Program-made: the position numbers and the translations under genes
Shown: positions 12,011-24,700 of the stretch, in pieces
How the letters are laid out: the number at the start of each line of letters is the position of its first letter
Position numbering within the stretch: position 1 is the stretch's first letter
DNA from: Calamus simplicifolius
Lineage: Eukaryota; Streptophyta; Magnoliopsida; Arecales; Arecaceae
Reading direction: 5' to 3'
Length of the DNA stretch: 64,000 nucleotides
Assembly (NCBI GenBank): GCA_900491605.1
Contig: UESW01004260.1
Span: 367,755-431,754 of the forward strand
Notes under the pieces: model-generated
Database searches by the model: none
Told to the model about the DNA's origin: nothing
Seen by the model: only the letters and a program-made list of their open reading frames with translations

Positions 12011-12141
12011 CGGCACGGTCACCACCTTGGCCGGCCGGACTTTCCTCTCTCTCATTTTCTCTCTCCCGATCTAGCATGGCCAGGAGGTTTACCTGAAGAA
12101 GACGCACGCAGGGATGGAGGAAAGAGTCACTCTCCATCACC

Positions 12142-12158
12142 TTTTAAACTCCCACGTG
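12142..12158 (-). promoter_or_regulatory. possible promoter elements of the solo LTR
   Basis: On the minus strand a G-box CACGTG (12,153-12,158) lies just upstream of a TATA-like TTTAAAAG (12,142-12,149), about 100 bases inside the LTR start. The arrangement fits a U3 promoter reading leftward. This is sequence inspection only. Confidence 0.3.
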
Positions 12159-13342
12159 ACGCTTCGGATCAGGTAAAAATCGAGAACCCAGACGTCTTGC
12201 CACTAGCGTAAGCGACAACAGACTCTCTAGATGCCAGGTGTCCATAATTAAAGCTGGGGGTTACACTTCTCATATTTTTCCTCCATTAATCATCGTCATC
12301 TAGCCATTATAAATTTTGGAATTAGTCAATTTTTGTTTGGGTCCTTGGGAAATAGGGTTCACTCGATTTACATCCATGTTTCATGGAAGTTTCAGCCAAA
12401 TATGAGGCTAATTAGGAAGGTTATGAGTGACCAGAATTAGGGGCTTATGAGGACCGACAATGAGGACCATTTCCAAAAGATTCCTTTGATGGCACTGATT
12501 TCTTGTCCCTCTTAATTGGTTCCTCTCCTATTTCTTGACTTCATTTTGGTAGTGATTCATAGCTGATTGTAAGTTACGTTGAAGATTTGTTAACTAGTCA
12601 CTTGAAGGTCGATATCAAGGCATTGTTTTAAGCTGATGAGCTTTAAACATGATCGCTATAATCGGCTATTCTTAGTAATAAGCAAAGATGAAGCTATTTC
12701 ATCCTAGCTTTTTTTTTTTTTCTTTTATTTTTCTTTGCAAATGCTTGTGAATCTAGATATATTATAATTTAATTAGATTAGATCTAAAGTTGGTACCACC
12801 TCTCTAGGGTTCATTTGAACCTATACTAATTTAGAACTATTATGAGCAGATTATAAATTTGTATTTGTTAAAATATATAAAACTATTTTTATTCGATACT
12901 TAAATAATATATATTTTTTATAAGTAATTTTATTTTGAACACATGTATATCAATGTTAGTTTAAATATTTATTGTATTATTTATGTATTTTAATTGGTTT
13001 TTTTTCAAAAGAATAAGAAATAAGTAAGATAAGATTTTGTATAGAAGTAGACCAAGGATTAGATATATATTATGAATATTCTAGTTTTGTTTTAAGAATG
13101 GTATAAATTTTAAGACGAAGAATTTATGTTTACTTATAGTTTTTGGCGTTGTTTTAATTTTGATTAGTTGGATTTAATGAATATTTGATTTGTTAGCATT
13201 AGTTAAATTTATTTTATGATGGTACTTGGAATAAGATGCTTTAGAAATTTTATTTCTAAGCATGGGACAGATTGTCATGTTTCAAATTCATTTTAACTAA
13301 AATTGGGTTATGACAAGTAGTACCATTCTCATTTTTAGTATA

Positions 13343-13676
13343 TCGTAATAGCATATCGACACAACAAACTAACCTGATCCCAAGTTATTCTATCACTTTA
13401 CCACGCTTTAACCACCAGTTGTTTGAGAACGGATTAAAAAAAGAAAAAAAAAGGCAATATAGATATTTTCTATATTTTACATTATGATAGGATGTTTTAG
13501 GAAGAAAGAGAGGATAAACTTAGAATTAAAAAATAATAAATGGAACTGGAGAAACTTTTAGAATTCAAAGTTAGTACTTTTAATATGGTAAAGATGCATG
13601 CATGTTTAATTGATTCTCCTACATGGCTACAAGCATGTTTTATAATAAAGATACGTATATCTTGTTGAAACTTAAA
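13343..13676. other. AT-rich spacer, nothing recognised
   Basis: No gene, RNA or clear repeat border was seen between copy B and the inverted-repeat element. Confidence 0.5.
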
Positions 13677-14832
13677 GGCTGTGTTTGGATGTCAAAAAGT
13701 TATTTCGAGAATAGGGATATGAATTCCATAGGAATAGCTTATTCCCTTTGTTATTCTAGATTTCTGTTTGGATGAAAATCTGGTATTCCATGTTATTCCA
13801 GTGTAATTAATGCAGTGTTATTCCAAATGATATTTGAATGACATGGGAATAAACATGTATTCCAGTAGGAATAGATGAAGAATTTTTTGAAATTTAAAGA
13901 TACCCCTTCCAATAAAAATGGTTTATCAATTTTTATTTTTTTAAATGTCATAATAAATTATTATTTATTAATAAATAAGGTAATAAATTAATTATTTTAA
14001 ATAATATAAGAACATACTTAATAAATTATTTTATATTAATAAGAAAAAAATAACATACTTAATTTATTATTTTCTATTAATAAATTTATTTAATTTTAAA
14101 TTATATTATAAATAAATTTTATTTAATTTATTTAATTGAATAAATTATTATTTATTAATAAATAAGGTAATAAATTAATTATTATTAATAATATAAGAAC
14201 ATACTTAATAAATTATTTTTATTAATAAAGAAAAATAACATACTTAATTTATTATTTTCTATTAATAAATTTATTTTTTTTATTTGAATAAATTTATTTA
14301 TTTATTTATTGAATGATTTTTTTTTAAGAAATAAGGTAATAAATTAATTATCATTAGCATAATAAGAACATACTTAATAAATTATTTTATATTAATAAAG
14401 AAAAAATAACATACTTAATTTATTATTTTCTATTAATATTTTTTTTTTTAAATTATATTATAAATAAATTTATTTAATTAATTTAATTGAATAAATTATT
14501 ATTTATTAATAAATAATGTAATAAATTATTATTATTAAATAATATAAGAACATACTTAATAAATTTATTTCATTTTAAATTATATTATAAATATTTATTT
14601 TTTATTTAAATGATATTATAAATTTTATTTATTTAATTTGCCATCGGTGCCCTTGGAATAGCTACAATGGGAATATGAGCTATTCCATCTAGTACATGGA
14701 ATAAGAAATTGGAATAAAAAGGTTGACTGGAATAGCTAATCTAGTGGGGCCACACACCTTTTTCCTTTTGTTTGAAGGAATAAGGGGGAATAAGGGCCTA
14801 TTTCAGACCTTATTCCCCATCCAAACACTGCC
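13677..14832. mobile_element. non-autonomous inverted-repeat DNA element (1.16 kb)
   Basis: The left end GGCTGTGTTTGGATG pairs with the right end CATCCAAACACTGCC (one mismatch). Inside, GGAATA/TATTCC-rich arms bracket an AT-rich core. AAA flanks both ends and may be a 3-bp target duplication, but this is weak in AT-rich DNA. There is no transposase. The ends resemble large plant MITEs; I cannot choose between the Harbinger and hAT superfamilies. Confidence 0.7.
13930..14600. repeat. AT-rich tandem repeat in the inverted-repeat element
   Basis: The phrase GTAATAAATTAATTATT recurs at about 13,980, 14,168, 14,336 and 14,518. Each is followed by AAGAACATACTTAATAAAT. This gives roughly four units of 168-188 bp. 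Confidence 0.75.
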
Positions 14833-15069
14833 AAAGGATATATATACAAAACTAATATCATATTATGTTATAATATAATATAATAGCGGCAAGAATTTTA
14901 TATACATATAAAAAGCAAGATCTCGATGCGGCATCGCTTTTCTGTACACTAAATTTATGCGGTTCGTGTTCATGGACTCTGTTAGGCCTAGCGACCGCTG
15001 CACTTCCACAAAAAGCCCAGAACGATGGACCACGCGGAGGTTTACGATGAAAGGAAAACACTTTGTATA
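14833..15069. other. unassigned, less AT-rich stretch
   Basis: A short non-repetitive piece with GC-balanced sequence (about 14,920-15,050). The minus-strand frame across it resembles nothing I know. It may be part of the distal promoter of the following gene. Confidence 0.3.
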
Positions 15070-15722
15070 TTTATTAACAAAATTATTAAAATAGCTTTAT
15101 ATATTTTTTTTAAAAAAATAATATTTAATTTTAAATTTACGATCCTATATTTATAAAAACATTCATTCATAAAGCAAAATTAAGACACTTTAGTTGTAAA
15201 CATAAATACCATAGCTATAAAATTACAACACCTATTCTAATATAAATTACAAAAAAAAAAAGCTGAACAAATATTAATGCACTTCACATCAAAATTTAAA
15301 ATGATACCTCAGTTTTAAACTTACGACACTATAGTTATAAAATTAAGATACTCATTAAAGAAATCAAAAAAAATTATGATATCCTAGTTATAAATTTACG
15401 ATACCGTAGTTATAAAATTATGATACCCACTAAAAAACGTGTCTATACATAAATTTCAAAAAAAAAAGCTAAACAGTTTTTTTTTAAAAAATTATGTATA
15501 GACATATTTTCTAAGTGGGTGTCATAATTTTATAACCATCGTAAATTTATAACTGAGATGTTGTAATTTTTTTTTTTAATAAGTGTCTTGATTTTATAAT
15601 ATAGTGTTGTAAATTTAAAACTAGAGTATCGTAATTTTTTTTAATGGTATCGTATATTTAAAACTGAAATATTATAATTTTTTAAGATAATTTAAAATTA
15701 TTTTAATATGTTTTAATAAGTA
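15070..15722. repeat. long fold-back inverted repeat
   Basis: The left arm (about 15,070-15,465) and right arm (about 15,480-15,722) are imperfect reverse complements around a centre at about 15,473. For example, GTGTCTATACATAAATTT pairs with AAAAATTATGTATAGACAT. Each arm also contains internal repeats of a phrase like TTACGATACCGTAGTTATAA. There is no coding capacity. It looks like a MITE or fold-back element. It ends about 400 bases before the start codon of the PCF11-like gene. Confidence 0.75.
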
Positions 15723-16031
15723 TTATACGGATCAATAAGAAGTGATGACGTAGTTCGCGTAGGACTTGATACAGTACACGAAATCATCGCGATTTTTTCA
15801 AATAGGAAATCTTATAACCTACGCACATCCTTTTTCTCTCTCCCTCCGATCCACTGCCAGTGAACCAAAGCAAGCGTGGCGAAGTACACCATGAAAAAAC
15901 CAGGTGTAGCAATATAATCCACAATAAAGAAATATCCCGAAATAGGAAACTCGCCCAATGGCCTGATGCCGCGTTTCCCGTTCGCCCTCCTGCCCTCCCA
16001 CCCGGCGCCTCTCGATCCAATCTCTAACGCC

Positions 16032-16055
16032 AACCCTAACCCTAACCCTAACCCC
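16032..16055 (+). promoter_or_regulatory. telo-box-like (CCCTAA)n run in the 5' leader
   Basis: AACCCTAACCCTAACCC continues to 16,055 and is followed by a purine (GAGA) tract at about 16,080-16,116. Telo-box motifs are known in plant promoters and 5' leaders of growth-related genes. Together they mark the 15,723-16,129 interval as promoter and 5' UTR of the downstream gene. The repeat is hexameric, whereas the common plant telomere unit is a heptamer. Confidence 0.6.
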
Positions 16056-16129
16056 ACAATCCCAATTAAAGGGGGCCAAGAGAGGCGAGAGAGACAGAGA
16101 GAAAGAGAGAGAGAGCGATTTGGGCGTCG

Positions 16130-16488
16130 ATGGAAGAGGAGAGGCTCCCCTTGGCGCGGGAAAACTCTAGATTCCCGCCGGGGGAGCGCCCCCCGCGCCC
16201 GCCGGCGGCGTTGGAGCCGCAGCCCCAGTCGGCCGCGCGGCAGGCCCCGCCGATCCTCGACCGGTTCCGCGCCATGCTCCGGGAGAGGGAGGAGGAGCTG
16301 CGGGAGGCCACCGGCGAGGACCCGCCCGCGCCCCCTACCGCCGTCGAGATCGTGCGGCTCTACGAGGAGCTCCTCTCGGAGCTTACCTTCAACTCGAAGC
16401 CCATCATCACCGAGCTTACCATCATAGCCGGGCAGCATCTCCAATTCGCGGACGGGATTGCCGACGCATCTGTGCTCGGGTTCTTGAG
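16130..16488 (+). CDS. PCFS4: PCF11-like exon 1 (start and first part of the CID)
   Basis: ATG at 16,130 opens MEEERLPLARENSRFPPGER, a GC-rich, Pro-rich leader. The first CID helices follow (LYEELLSELTFNSKPIITEL). The donor is GAG|GTCCGC. Length is 359, one short of the multiple of three needed for the phase-0 junction. A C appears missing at about 16,466, where GACGCATCTG shifts the frame. The 123-residue frame that runs through is false after that point. Confidence 0.9.
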
Positions 16489-18746
16489 GTCCGCCTTTTG
16501 AATTCCTGGTTGTTTTGATTCGGATTTTTTTCCTGTTCTTATGGTCTCTCTTACTATTCGATGCCGGTATTTTGTCCGGATTCGTCAATATGGATTGTGC
16601 ATAAGGTCTCGATTTTTGATTTATCGCAAAACTTGTTTGTTTGATGGAACACTTTGGAGAGGTTTATTCTCGGCGTTTGATTCTTGTGAACCATATATCT
16701 TGTTCTTTTTAACTATTTTGGCGATGACTTTTTTATAATTTTCGATCGGTACTACGATTGGTACGGTGCTCTTTCAGTGCACATACACGATATAATTGCA
16801 ATGCTAAACACTTAGCTTTTCAGCTTTATGCATGATTTAATCAAATATAATGAGGAAACTCAAGTGCAAACTTCGTGCGTATCTTTTTTGTGGGAACCAT
16901 AACACGCTTAGATATCATGTAGATATCTTTTCAGAGTATGAGTACAATTATGCTGCCATCCCCCCCCAAACAAAACCTTTTTTTTCTAATCACTAACATG
17001 CAATGGGGTTCTTACATTGTTATATTTGCAGGTTCCTGTAGATCAAAAATTACCCTCCTTATATCTTCTGGATAGTATTGTGAAGAACATAGGTCGTGAA
17101 TATGTGAGGTTTTTTGCAGCTCGACTCCCCACGGTGAGCATTCTATTTTATCATTCTGAAATTTGAAATTTTTTCCCCTGGCCATTGAGCTCCTGTGGCA
17201 AAAGTTTGAATCTTTTAGTTAGTTACTAATAGGAATCCAGTTCATGCTTCTAATTTTTGCATGGTGGTTATTTTCGTAGCATTCTTTATGCTCCTTTAAC
17301 TTTTAAGCCTGCATATTTAAGCAAATCCCCTTTAAATTCAATATCCACAAAATCCTGAAACCTACTGAGTGTTAAACTTTTGTATTGCCTAAACCATAAG
17401 TTTATGAGCCTTTGCTTTTCCTGTATTACTTTTCTGATTTTTATTATTTGTTCTTGCAATTAGGAGAGTATCATGATGTAATTTTGGGGTCTTGTTTTTT
17501 GTGTATTGCAAGGTGTTTTGTGAGGCATACAATCAAGTCCATCCTAGCCAGTATCCTGCCATGCGTCACCTTTTTGGGACTTGGTTCCAAGTCTTCCCTA
17601 TATCGGTGCTTCGCAGGATAGAGGATGAACTGCAGTTTTCTCCTACTGAGAGCAAACGATCATCAGGAATCACAAGTACAAGTCACTCTGAATCTCCATC
17701 TCCTCGTCCATCACACGGCATTCACATAAATCCCAAGTACCTGGAAGCACGGCATCAGTTCAAACAGTCAACTGCGGTAAGATCTAATTTTTCTTATGTC
17801 AGCATTTACTAATATGTGTTTTAGAAATATCAACTTAATCTAGTAATAGTTAAAGATGTTTAAAATGCTCTATTTTTTTTGATTGTCAGAAGTGACGTTC
17901 TATCAATGAGATAAGGAGCTAATTAGCAAGTAATTGTGCATCTCTTTATGCAAATAGGTTAAGATTCTTCAATCATTGTTTAACAGTAACTAATATAGGT
18001 AAGGGACCACATGTATGGTGAATTATGTTAGGTCTCAACACTCATGGTGATAAGGGTCTGCTACAATCCTGAGAGAGGAACTTATTTGTTCTTTTGTTTC
18101 TCATTTCTCTTGAGTAGTACATAACACTTAGGCATCTTCGTTTCAAGATTGGCTTGGTAATACTTGCAATTTTCTATAAAACTAAGATTAGTTGAGTAAA
18201 AGTTGGGACAAAGGCTTATAAGTGATATGATAATGTTATTACATGTGAAGTTGTAGATACTATCAAAAATTGTAGGAGGGGTTGAGAGACAGGAAAAAAG
18301 TAGGGATTTGAAAACTATGCACTAGAGCCCGACCTTCAAATAGAAGATGGTGAAGTGGGACTAATTATTATGGATGAAGTGACACTCATTATTATGCTAA
18401 CCTGGACATTTCCAAATCAAACTTGTTGTCCAAGCCTGTCATATATCCTGTATTTATGATTATTTAAAAGAGAAATGTAAACTTCATTGCTGCATTCCTG
18501 ACTGCTGATGGGCCAGTTAATGCTGATGTGGTGCTCTGGAAGTGGCCCAATGGCAACTGATGCTCAGCTATCCCTTGTGTATTGCACTGATGCCTGGTTC
18601 TCACATGGGACGGGGGAACTCAGGGAATAGAGTGATGCATAGGAGTAGCCTGAAAAAATTATCCTTTGTGTTCATCTATTGCTTGGTTCAAAAATTTTAT
18701 ACACCTGAGAACGCAGCTTTCTCATGTAAGGGCAAGAAATATCTGA

Positions 18747-18780
<34 letters not shown>

Positions 18781-21700
18781 ATCAGCATCCATTATATTCA
18801 ATTTTTTGTTAATTGACCGAGTATCAGCTATCGTGATGCAGATGCGTGCAGTAGACAGTCTTGATAAGGTGCATATGACTGATATGGATGGGGAGCGAAT
18901 GGAGGGGCGTGCATCCGAGGGCCTGAAAGGATGGTCTGGAGCTTCTCAAAAATTTCATGTGCAGTTCCATGCCTTGTCTTCCTAATTGTTCTTATATCTC
19001 TTAACAAATTGTTGAAGCTTTTTGATGTTCATCATTTTAAGCTTGAGGTGTAAAATGATAATGGCAAGCATGCAGCTGATGATGACTTGTTGTCATTGGC
19101 TGTACATGCACGTAATAGTTGTTTTTGCCTTTTTGCCTTGCACATGTTTTTTTTACCTAATGTGTTTTCTCAACATCTTCAAGGAACTGAAGCAATAGAA
19201 GAACCCCTATTTTAAGGAAGTGGATCCCCCTAAAAGAATAGTAGGAAGTGGTTGAAGAATGAAGACTTGTGTTGAATGGTTATTGTCTTTCATGCCAGGT
19301 TTCATGAACCACTTTTAAAGTTTAATTGAGAAAAGAGTCATGTTGTAAGTTACCTCCTTGTGTGGAAATAGCATAATGGATTCATGATTCATATTATAAA
19401 TATCAATCTAATGGATGGTTGAATCGTATCCGGCAAGTACAGTGAATTATTGAAGGAAGTCTTTTTACTTGACATTGTTGCTTTATCTTGTTGATACCAC
19501 ATGATATGTAATTTACTAGAAGAATGAGGGAATTGCATAGAAGAGGTGAAGTTAAGTTTTAAATGAAAACAAGCGTGGTGGTTATTCTGTGATACTTCTT
19601 GTACCAACCACATAAATTTGTATGAAATGATAAGGTTAAATAGGCCTCATGATAAAATTTTCAAAATAATTGACATTTGAAGACTGTTTTGCAACTTAAT
19701 TTTTCCTTTGTCATTACATTTTAATTCTTTTTTTTTGGTTCCTTTTGCGATTGCATTCACTTCATCAAGATACTTGTTTACTTGTGATGCATCGTACTGT
19801 ATGAGAGTGGTTTGATAAATGGTGTAAATTAAATAAAAAGAAAAAAAAGCCTACAGAAAGTTGGGCTGAAAATAGGGAGGAGAGATAGAGAGGTCCAACT
19901 GTGAGGGAAGAATACGAAGTGGAGTCTGCATGAATGGCAGGTGTTTACAAATGTAACATTATAAGAGGGGAGAAGTTTCAGCTTTGGCATTAAACTTTGA
20001 AATTTTGTGAAGTTCTTACTTTGATTTTTTTTTTTCACTGTGAAAACTATTTCCGGATATGTTCTTTTCGATTACTTGGAAATTTCCTCATTCTGGAATT
20101 CATAATCCATGAATATTTCATAGTTGAACTCCTAAAAGTCTTTCATAGAAATGCATTGAAGAAAGGGGTCTTTGTTGTTTTCTTCTTTGGTCCGTTGCAA
20201 TTGTAATATAGTTGGATGGCATTGTTATCTTCACAGTTGGACTTTGACCTACTTGGAAATTTCCTTATTCTGGAATTCATAATCCATGAATATTTCATGG
20301 TTGGACTCCTAAAAAGGCTTGCATAGAAATGCATTGAAGAAAAGGGTCTTTGTTGTTTTCTTCTTTGACCCATTGCAACTGTAATATAGTTTGATGGCAT
20401 TGTTATCTTCACAGGACATTGAACATACAAGAAAAGTTTCTTCTGGTTTACAAGTTTATGGTCAGAAATCTTCCATGCAATGCAGTGAGTATGATATGAT
20501 CATCCTGAGGTGCTTCCTCAACAAATAGGGGTAGCAAGAACAGGATCACCACAAATTGCACCCACATGTGCATCTTCTATGGTTGAAATGGAAGGTTCAA
20601 CCCGCCATTCAAGGATCAAGATTTCAAGGCCTTCGCCACCTCCAATAATCGGACCACGAAAGTCTGTATCACCACCCATTGACAGTTTCTCCATGGATGC
20701 TTCTCCCAGGAGGATGCTTGGAAGGGGTTCTCCATCTCATCCAGGGTTTGGATATGGACCTGGCAGAGGGACTAATAATCAGAATGGTTGGTTTGAGAGG
20801 AGACGGTCTTTTGATGATGGTGCCCAGCAAGGACAACCTTCCATGGTGAATAATGGATATGCCAAGCAGCGCTCAAGAGAACTAATTGATGCATATGGAA
20901 ATTATAGAGGGAAAAGTGCTTCTCTTGAAAAGCTTCCAAAGGTACAACGGCTTGATGTGAATGGCATAGCCAGTGAGGCAGCCACAAGAAAATGGAAGAA
21001 TTCTGAGGAAGAAGAGTATGATTGGGAGGATATGAGCCCAACTTTATCTGACCGAAGCAGAAGAAACAGCCTACCACCCTTTGGGCCCAGTAGTGGAAGC
21101 TTAAGCACAAGGGCTGGTTTAATGAGACCAGATGCTTCACTGCTGGAACAAGATTATGGAAGGCACAGTTGGCCTGGCCAAGCTCAGCTGCCTGCAATGG
21201 ATGATCCTGCTTATACTGTTGAAGATAAGATGCCTGTCTTTGGTGTATGGTTCTTTGCCTTATATTCTGTATCTTTGCTTTAGTATTCTTGCCGTAATAA
21301 ATAAGTATTTAGGCCTTTAGTTGTAACTACATACTCAAGCTTGCTTTATCATTAAAAATTCTGGATCCAATAATCATAGCTAAATTGCTGTTAATGCACA
21401 TGCTCAATATGGTCAGATTGCATGGCTTATTGGAATACCTGCAGCGCATAAATATTTTTCTTTAGATTGGGAAGGATCCCTTTACACAATTTATATCCAT
21501 GTGATAGAGTCTTTTTTAATGCTTTAATTTAGGCCCATTTTATTTGAACATGGTTAAATTGCTAATTTTCCTTGTTGACAAATTCTGTGAACATCAGCAG
21601 AATCATATGTTTATGTGTCTTTTAGAATCAGGCATGTGTTATTGGTGGTGTTCATGTACCATCATTTTCAAGCATTCTATGGTTTTTTGATCTCATCCTA

Positions 21701-24700
21701 ATCACCTATTTTCATAATTTTATGATGGTATTTTATACCTTTTCTTTCTTTTCCCCCCTCTTCGGGCATCAAATTGGTTGCATGTTCAAACTTACTGAGT
21801 TCTTTTGTAACGTTGTTGTCTAATTTAGCTATATTAATAAATGACCATCCTGAATGGTTGGACTGATGGTTTTGGAGGTGATGTTTTCTTGCAGCCTGCT
21901 CGTGGATCCATGAATAGAAAGTATCTGGATGGCACAGTAAATCGGAACGAGTTGTTGCCACACTATCAGGGTTCTAACCTCACTCATGATCCATGGAAGT
22001 TGCCTTACATGTTTCAACAATCTTCACAACAGAGCCTTAGTCCACGATCACAAGGGAGGGCTCATCAGATGCCTGTTGCAGCAAGTGGAATAACACCTCC
22101 AATTGGCAATAAATTGCCCAATCCATATGAAAATGCACCAGATGTGGAGGTGCCATTTCAGAGGCTATCAAGCTCTCGTTCCGATACTTTCAATGTGGAT
22201 GCACCCATGTCAGAGAGGCATTTGGCACAAAGACCGCGTTCGCCTCTTTCTGCTCCGATTATATTGCCTGCTGTTCATAAATCTCAGCAGCTACCACAAC
22301 TACCTATTCCTTCAAATCGAAAACAGTTTAAAAGTCCTTTTGATCATGTAGAAGCTAACAGCCTATGCTAAACCAAGGGCCAGAATCGTCTTTGTATTTG
22401 GCTCAGCATCAGAATGACACTGCTGATAGAAAAACTTTGATCCCAAATAAGTGCTTCAAGTACCATTTCAACAGCCTGGCTTAGCTCATGCAAATCAACA
22501 GAGTCAAGAACAAGGCACTACCATTCAAATTCAATCTCAGGAGGCTCATGGAAGCTTTATTCCGCATGCACCAGCTCAACTTTCATCTCAAATGATGGCT
22601 CAGACCTTAAATCATGTACAAACGTTAGGACAGGGTGTTGCCTTGGGTTCAGTTTTGCCTCATCCTTTTCCTGGATTACCTTCTTCTGTAGCAAGGAACA
22701 ACATGCCTGATACCTCTTTACATGTACATGCTAGTGTTTTACCTCCTTTACCTCCAGGACCACCTCCTGCCTCATCACATATGGGACCTGTTTCTGAAAA
22801 TACTGGCTCTGTTATATCTAACTCACCTGCGAGTTCATTTTCAGGCCTGATCAGTACTCTTATGGCACAGGGTTTGATTTCATTGTCACCACCAGCTCAA
22901 TCTCAGGTGCCTCAATTTGTGACTTAACTTTCTTTATTTCGTGCGTGTGCATAATTTTGACTGATCTTCGGTTGGTAATTGCTATTTTTTTGACCATACA
23001 ATCTAATTGTACAGGATTCCGTTGGGGTTGAATTTAATGCCGAACTTCTTAAGATGCGGCATGAATCTGCAATTAATGCTTTGTATACTGATCTTCCAAG
23101 GCAATGCACAACATGTGGCTTGCGGTTCAAGTGCCAAGAAGAGCACAGTAGTCACATGGATTGGCATGTGACTAAAAACCGAATATCTAAGAATCGCAAG
23201 CAAAAGCCATCTCGCAAATGGTTTGTAAGTGCAAAGGAATGGCTCAGTGGGGCTGAAACACTGGAAATGATGTTGTTCCTGGCTTTTTACCTACTGAAGC
23301 TGTTACAGAGAAGAAGGAAGATAAAGAAATGGCAGTCCCCGCAGATGAAAATCAGAACGTGTGCGCATTATGTGGGGAGCCTTTTGAGGATTTTTATAGT
23401 GATGAGACTGAAGAATGGATGTACAGAGGGGCGGTATATTTGAATGCTCCAGATGGATATAGTGAAGGTTTAGACAGGTCTCAATTGGGCCCCATTGTCC
23501 ATGCCAAGTGCAGATCAGAGTCCACAGAGGGATCTGGACAAGCTTAAGGGGTAAATCCACAGAATGATTATTATTGTTATTATTATTATTATTAGTATAA
23601 AACTGGCACTGCTAGAATTCCCTGGCAGATATAAATAATGAGTATGGATTTTTAAAAGTGACTTTGATTTGGCTTGTTTTATTTATGCTTATTGCATATT
23701 TCCTTGTTGAATCAATATGGACTTGTAGGAAACTTCTATCTCATTGGTTAAATTTAACAAAACTAAAGAGTCAGTGTTTATAAAATTACCGGTTTGAGAG
23801 ATGAAAATGACTATTTAAAATGCTGAAGAGTCATTGCTTTATGGACATCTTTTCTTTGATTTTGGATGAAATGAAATGGGAATTCACCATCTATAAATGT
23901 GAAGAAAGTTATCCTTTATTTTCCTTGGGCCAAACTAACATTCATGATAATCTATTAGAGCTATAAATAGTATTTTTAACTGGCTATAAATTTTTATTGT
24001 TTTGTTGAGTTTTGGCTATGCTCTTTGAACTGTAATCTCTCTTTACTCTATATTGGCACAACCTTTCAGTGTGATTGGCAATGTTACCTAGATACTCATG
24101 TCTACCTTGTAAAATCCATGTCCAAACATATTGGCAAGTTGGACACGCATTAGACAATTTCAACACGTATCAGATTCTTGACCTGCGGCTATTTAAGTAT
24201 GAAGTGATTTTTTGACAGTGAGTCCAATGTAACTCTCACACACATCTCATGATAATTAGAATTGGGCTTTAATTATTCTTGGAGTCATGGAAGGTTGTGG
24301 AAGGATGGAGGTTAAGAAGTTTGTTAAATATTATACAACTTTTGTGCTAAGCTAGCTTCGGATTTTCTATTATGAAGATTTTTTTTTCCACGCAAGATTA
24401 AATAAAGATAGCAAATGATCAATCCTGTAATTCATGACTTATATAAGTGATCACTATTTAAAGTCTGTGAATCATTACCATATCTACTAGCATCATTACC
24501 AAATTTTCTAGCACTAAACCTTCTTTACCTGGACATAGAAGAATTGACGTCCACCATAGTAGCTTAGATTTGAGGTCCACCTGAGTGGCTAGTTCTTTCT
24601 TTCTATGGTGATGCACCTACTTTGGAATCTTCCTAGAATTTGAACTTGTACCTGCTTAGTAAGTGCTTGGTGTTCCTAAATTGTTTGCTTCCTTGAACTG

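Larger units (their letters stand above)
9837..12265 (-). mobile_element. solo LTR (2,429 bp), probably Gypsy-type, minus orientation
   Basis: The ends are TGTCACATCC and GGGGGTTACA, so the minus strand reads TGTAACCCCC...TGTGACA, a usual TG...CA LTR. The flanks are CTTCC (9,832-9,836) and CTTCT (12,266-12,270), a 5-bp target duplication with one change. The undisrupted site CTTCCCATG is in copy A at about 6,355. There is no internal coding region and no second LTR, so it is a solo LTR left by recombination between LTRs. The superfamily is inferred from the terminal sequence and length only. Confidence 0.82.
9546..13342. repeat. duplicated non-coding unit, copy B (split by a solo LTR)
   Basis: The copy consists of 9,546-9,836 plus 12,266-13,342. 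It aligns with copy A throughout and shows uninterrupted target sites for both the copia (GTTGGAAGAG, about 9,544) and the LINE (AGTTAAATTTATTTTATGATG, about 13,201). It is itself split by a 2.43-kb LTR. It ends at about 13,342 after CTCATTTTTAG. Confidence 0.85.

Noticed and set aside
11538..12074. 178-residue frame rich in Ala, Pro and Ser
   Set aside because: It is created by the triplicated GC-rich module in the solo LTR; open on both strands and in several frames.
15812..16588. 258-residue minus-strand open frame
   Set aside because: It lies antisense to the GC-rich exon 1 and leader of the PCF11-like gene; its composition (Arg/Gly/Leu-rich) is a by-product of GC bias.
16130..23550. PCF11-like locus as a true pseudogene
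   Set aside because: All splice sites are canonical, protein between breaks is clean, and the same kind of one-base loss hits a second gene; assembly error is the simpler reading, though not proven.
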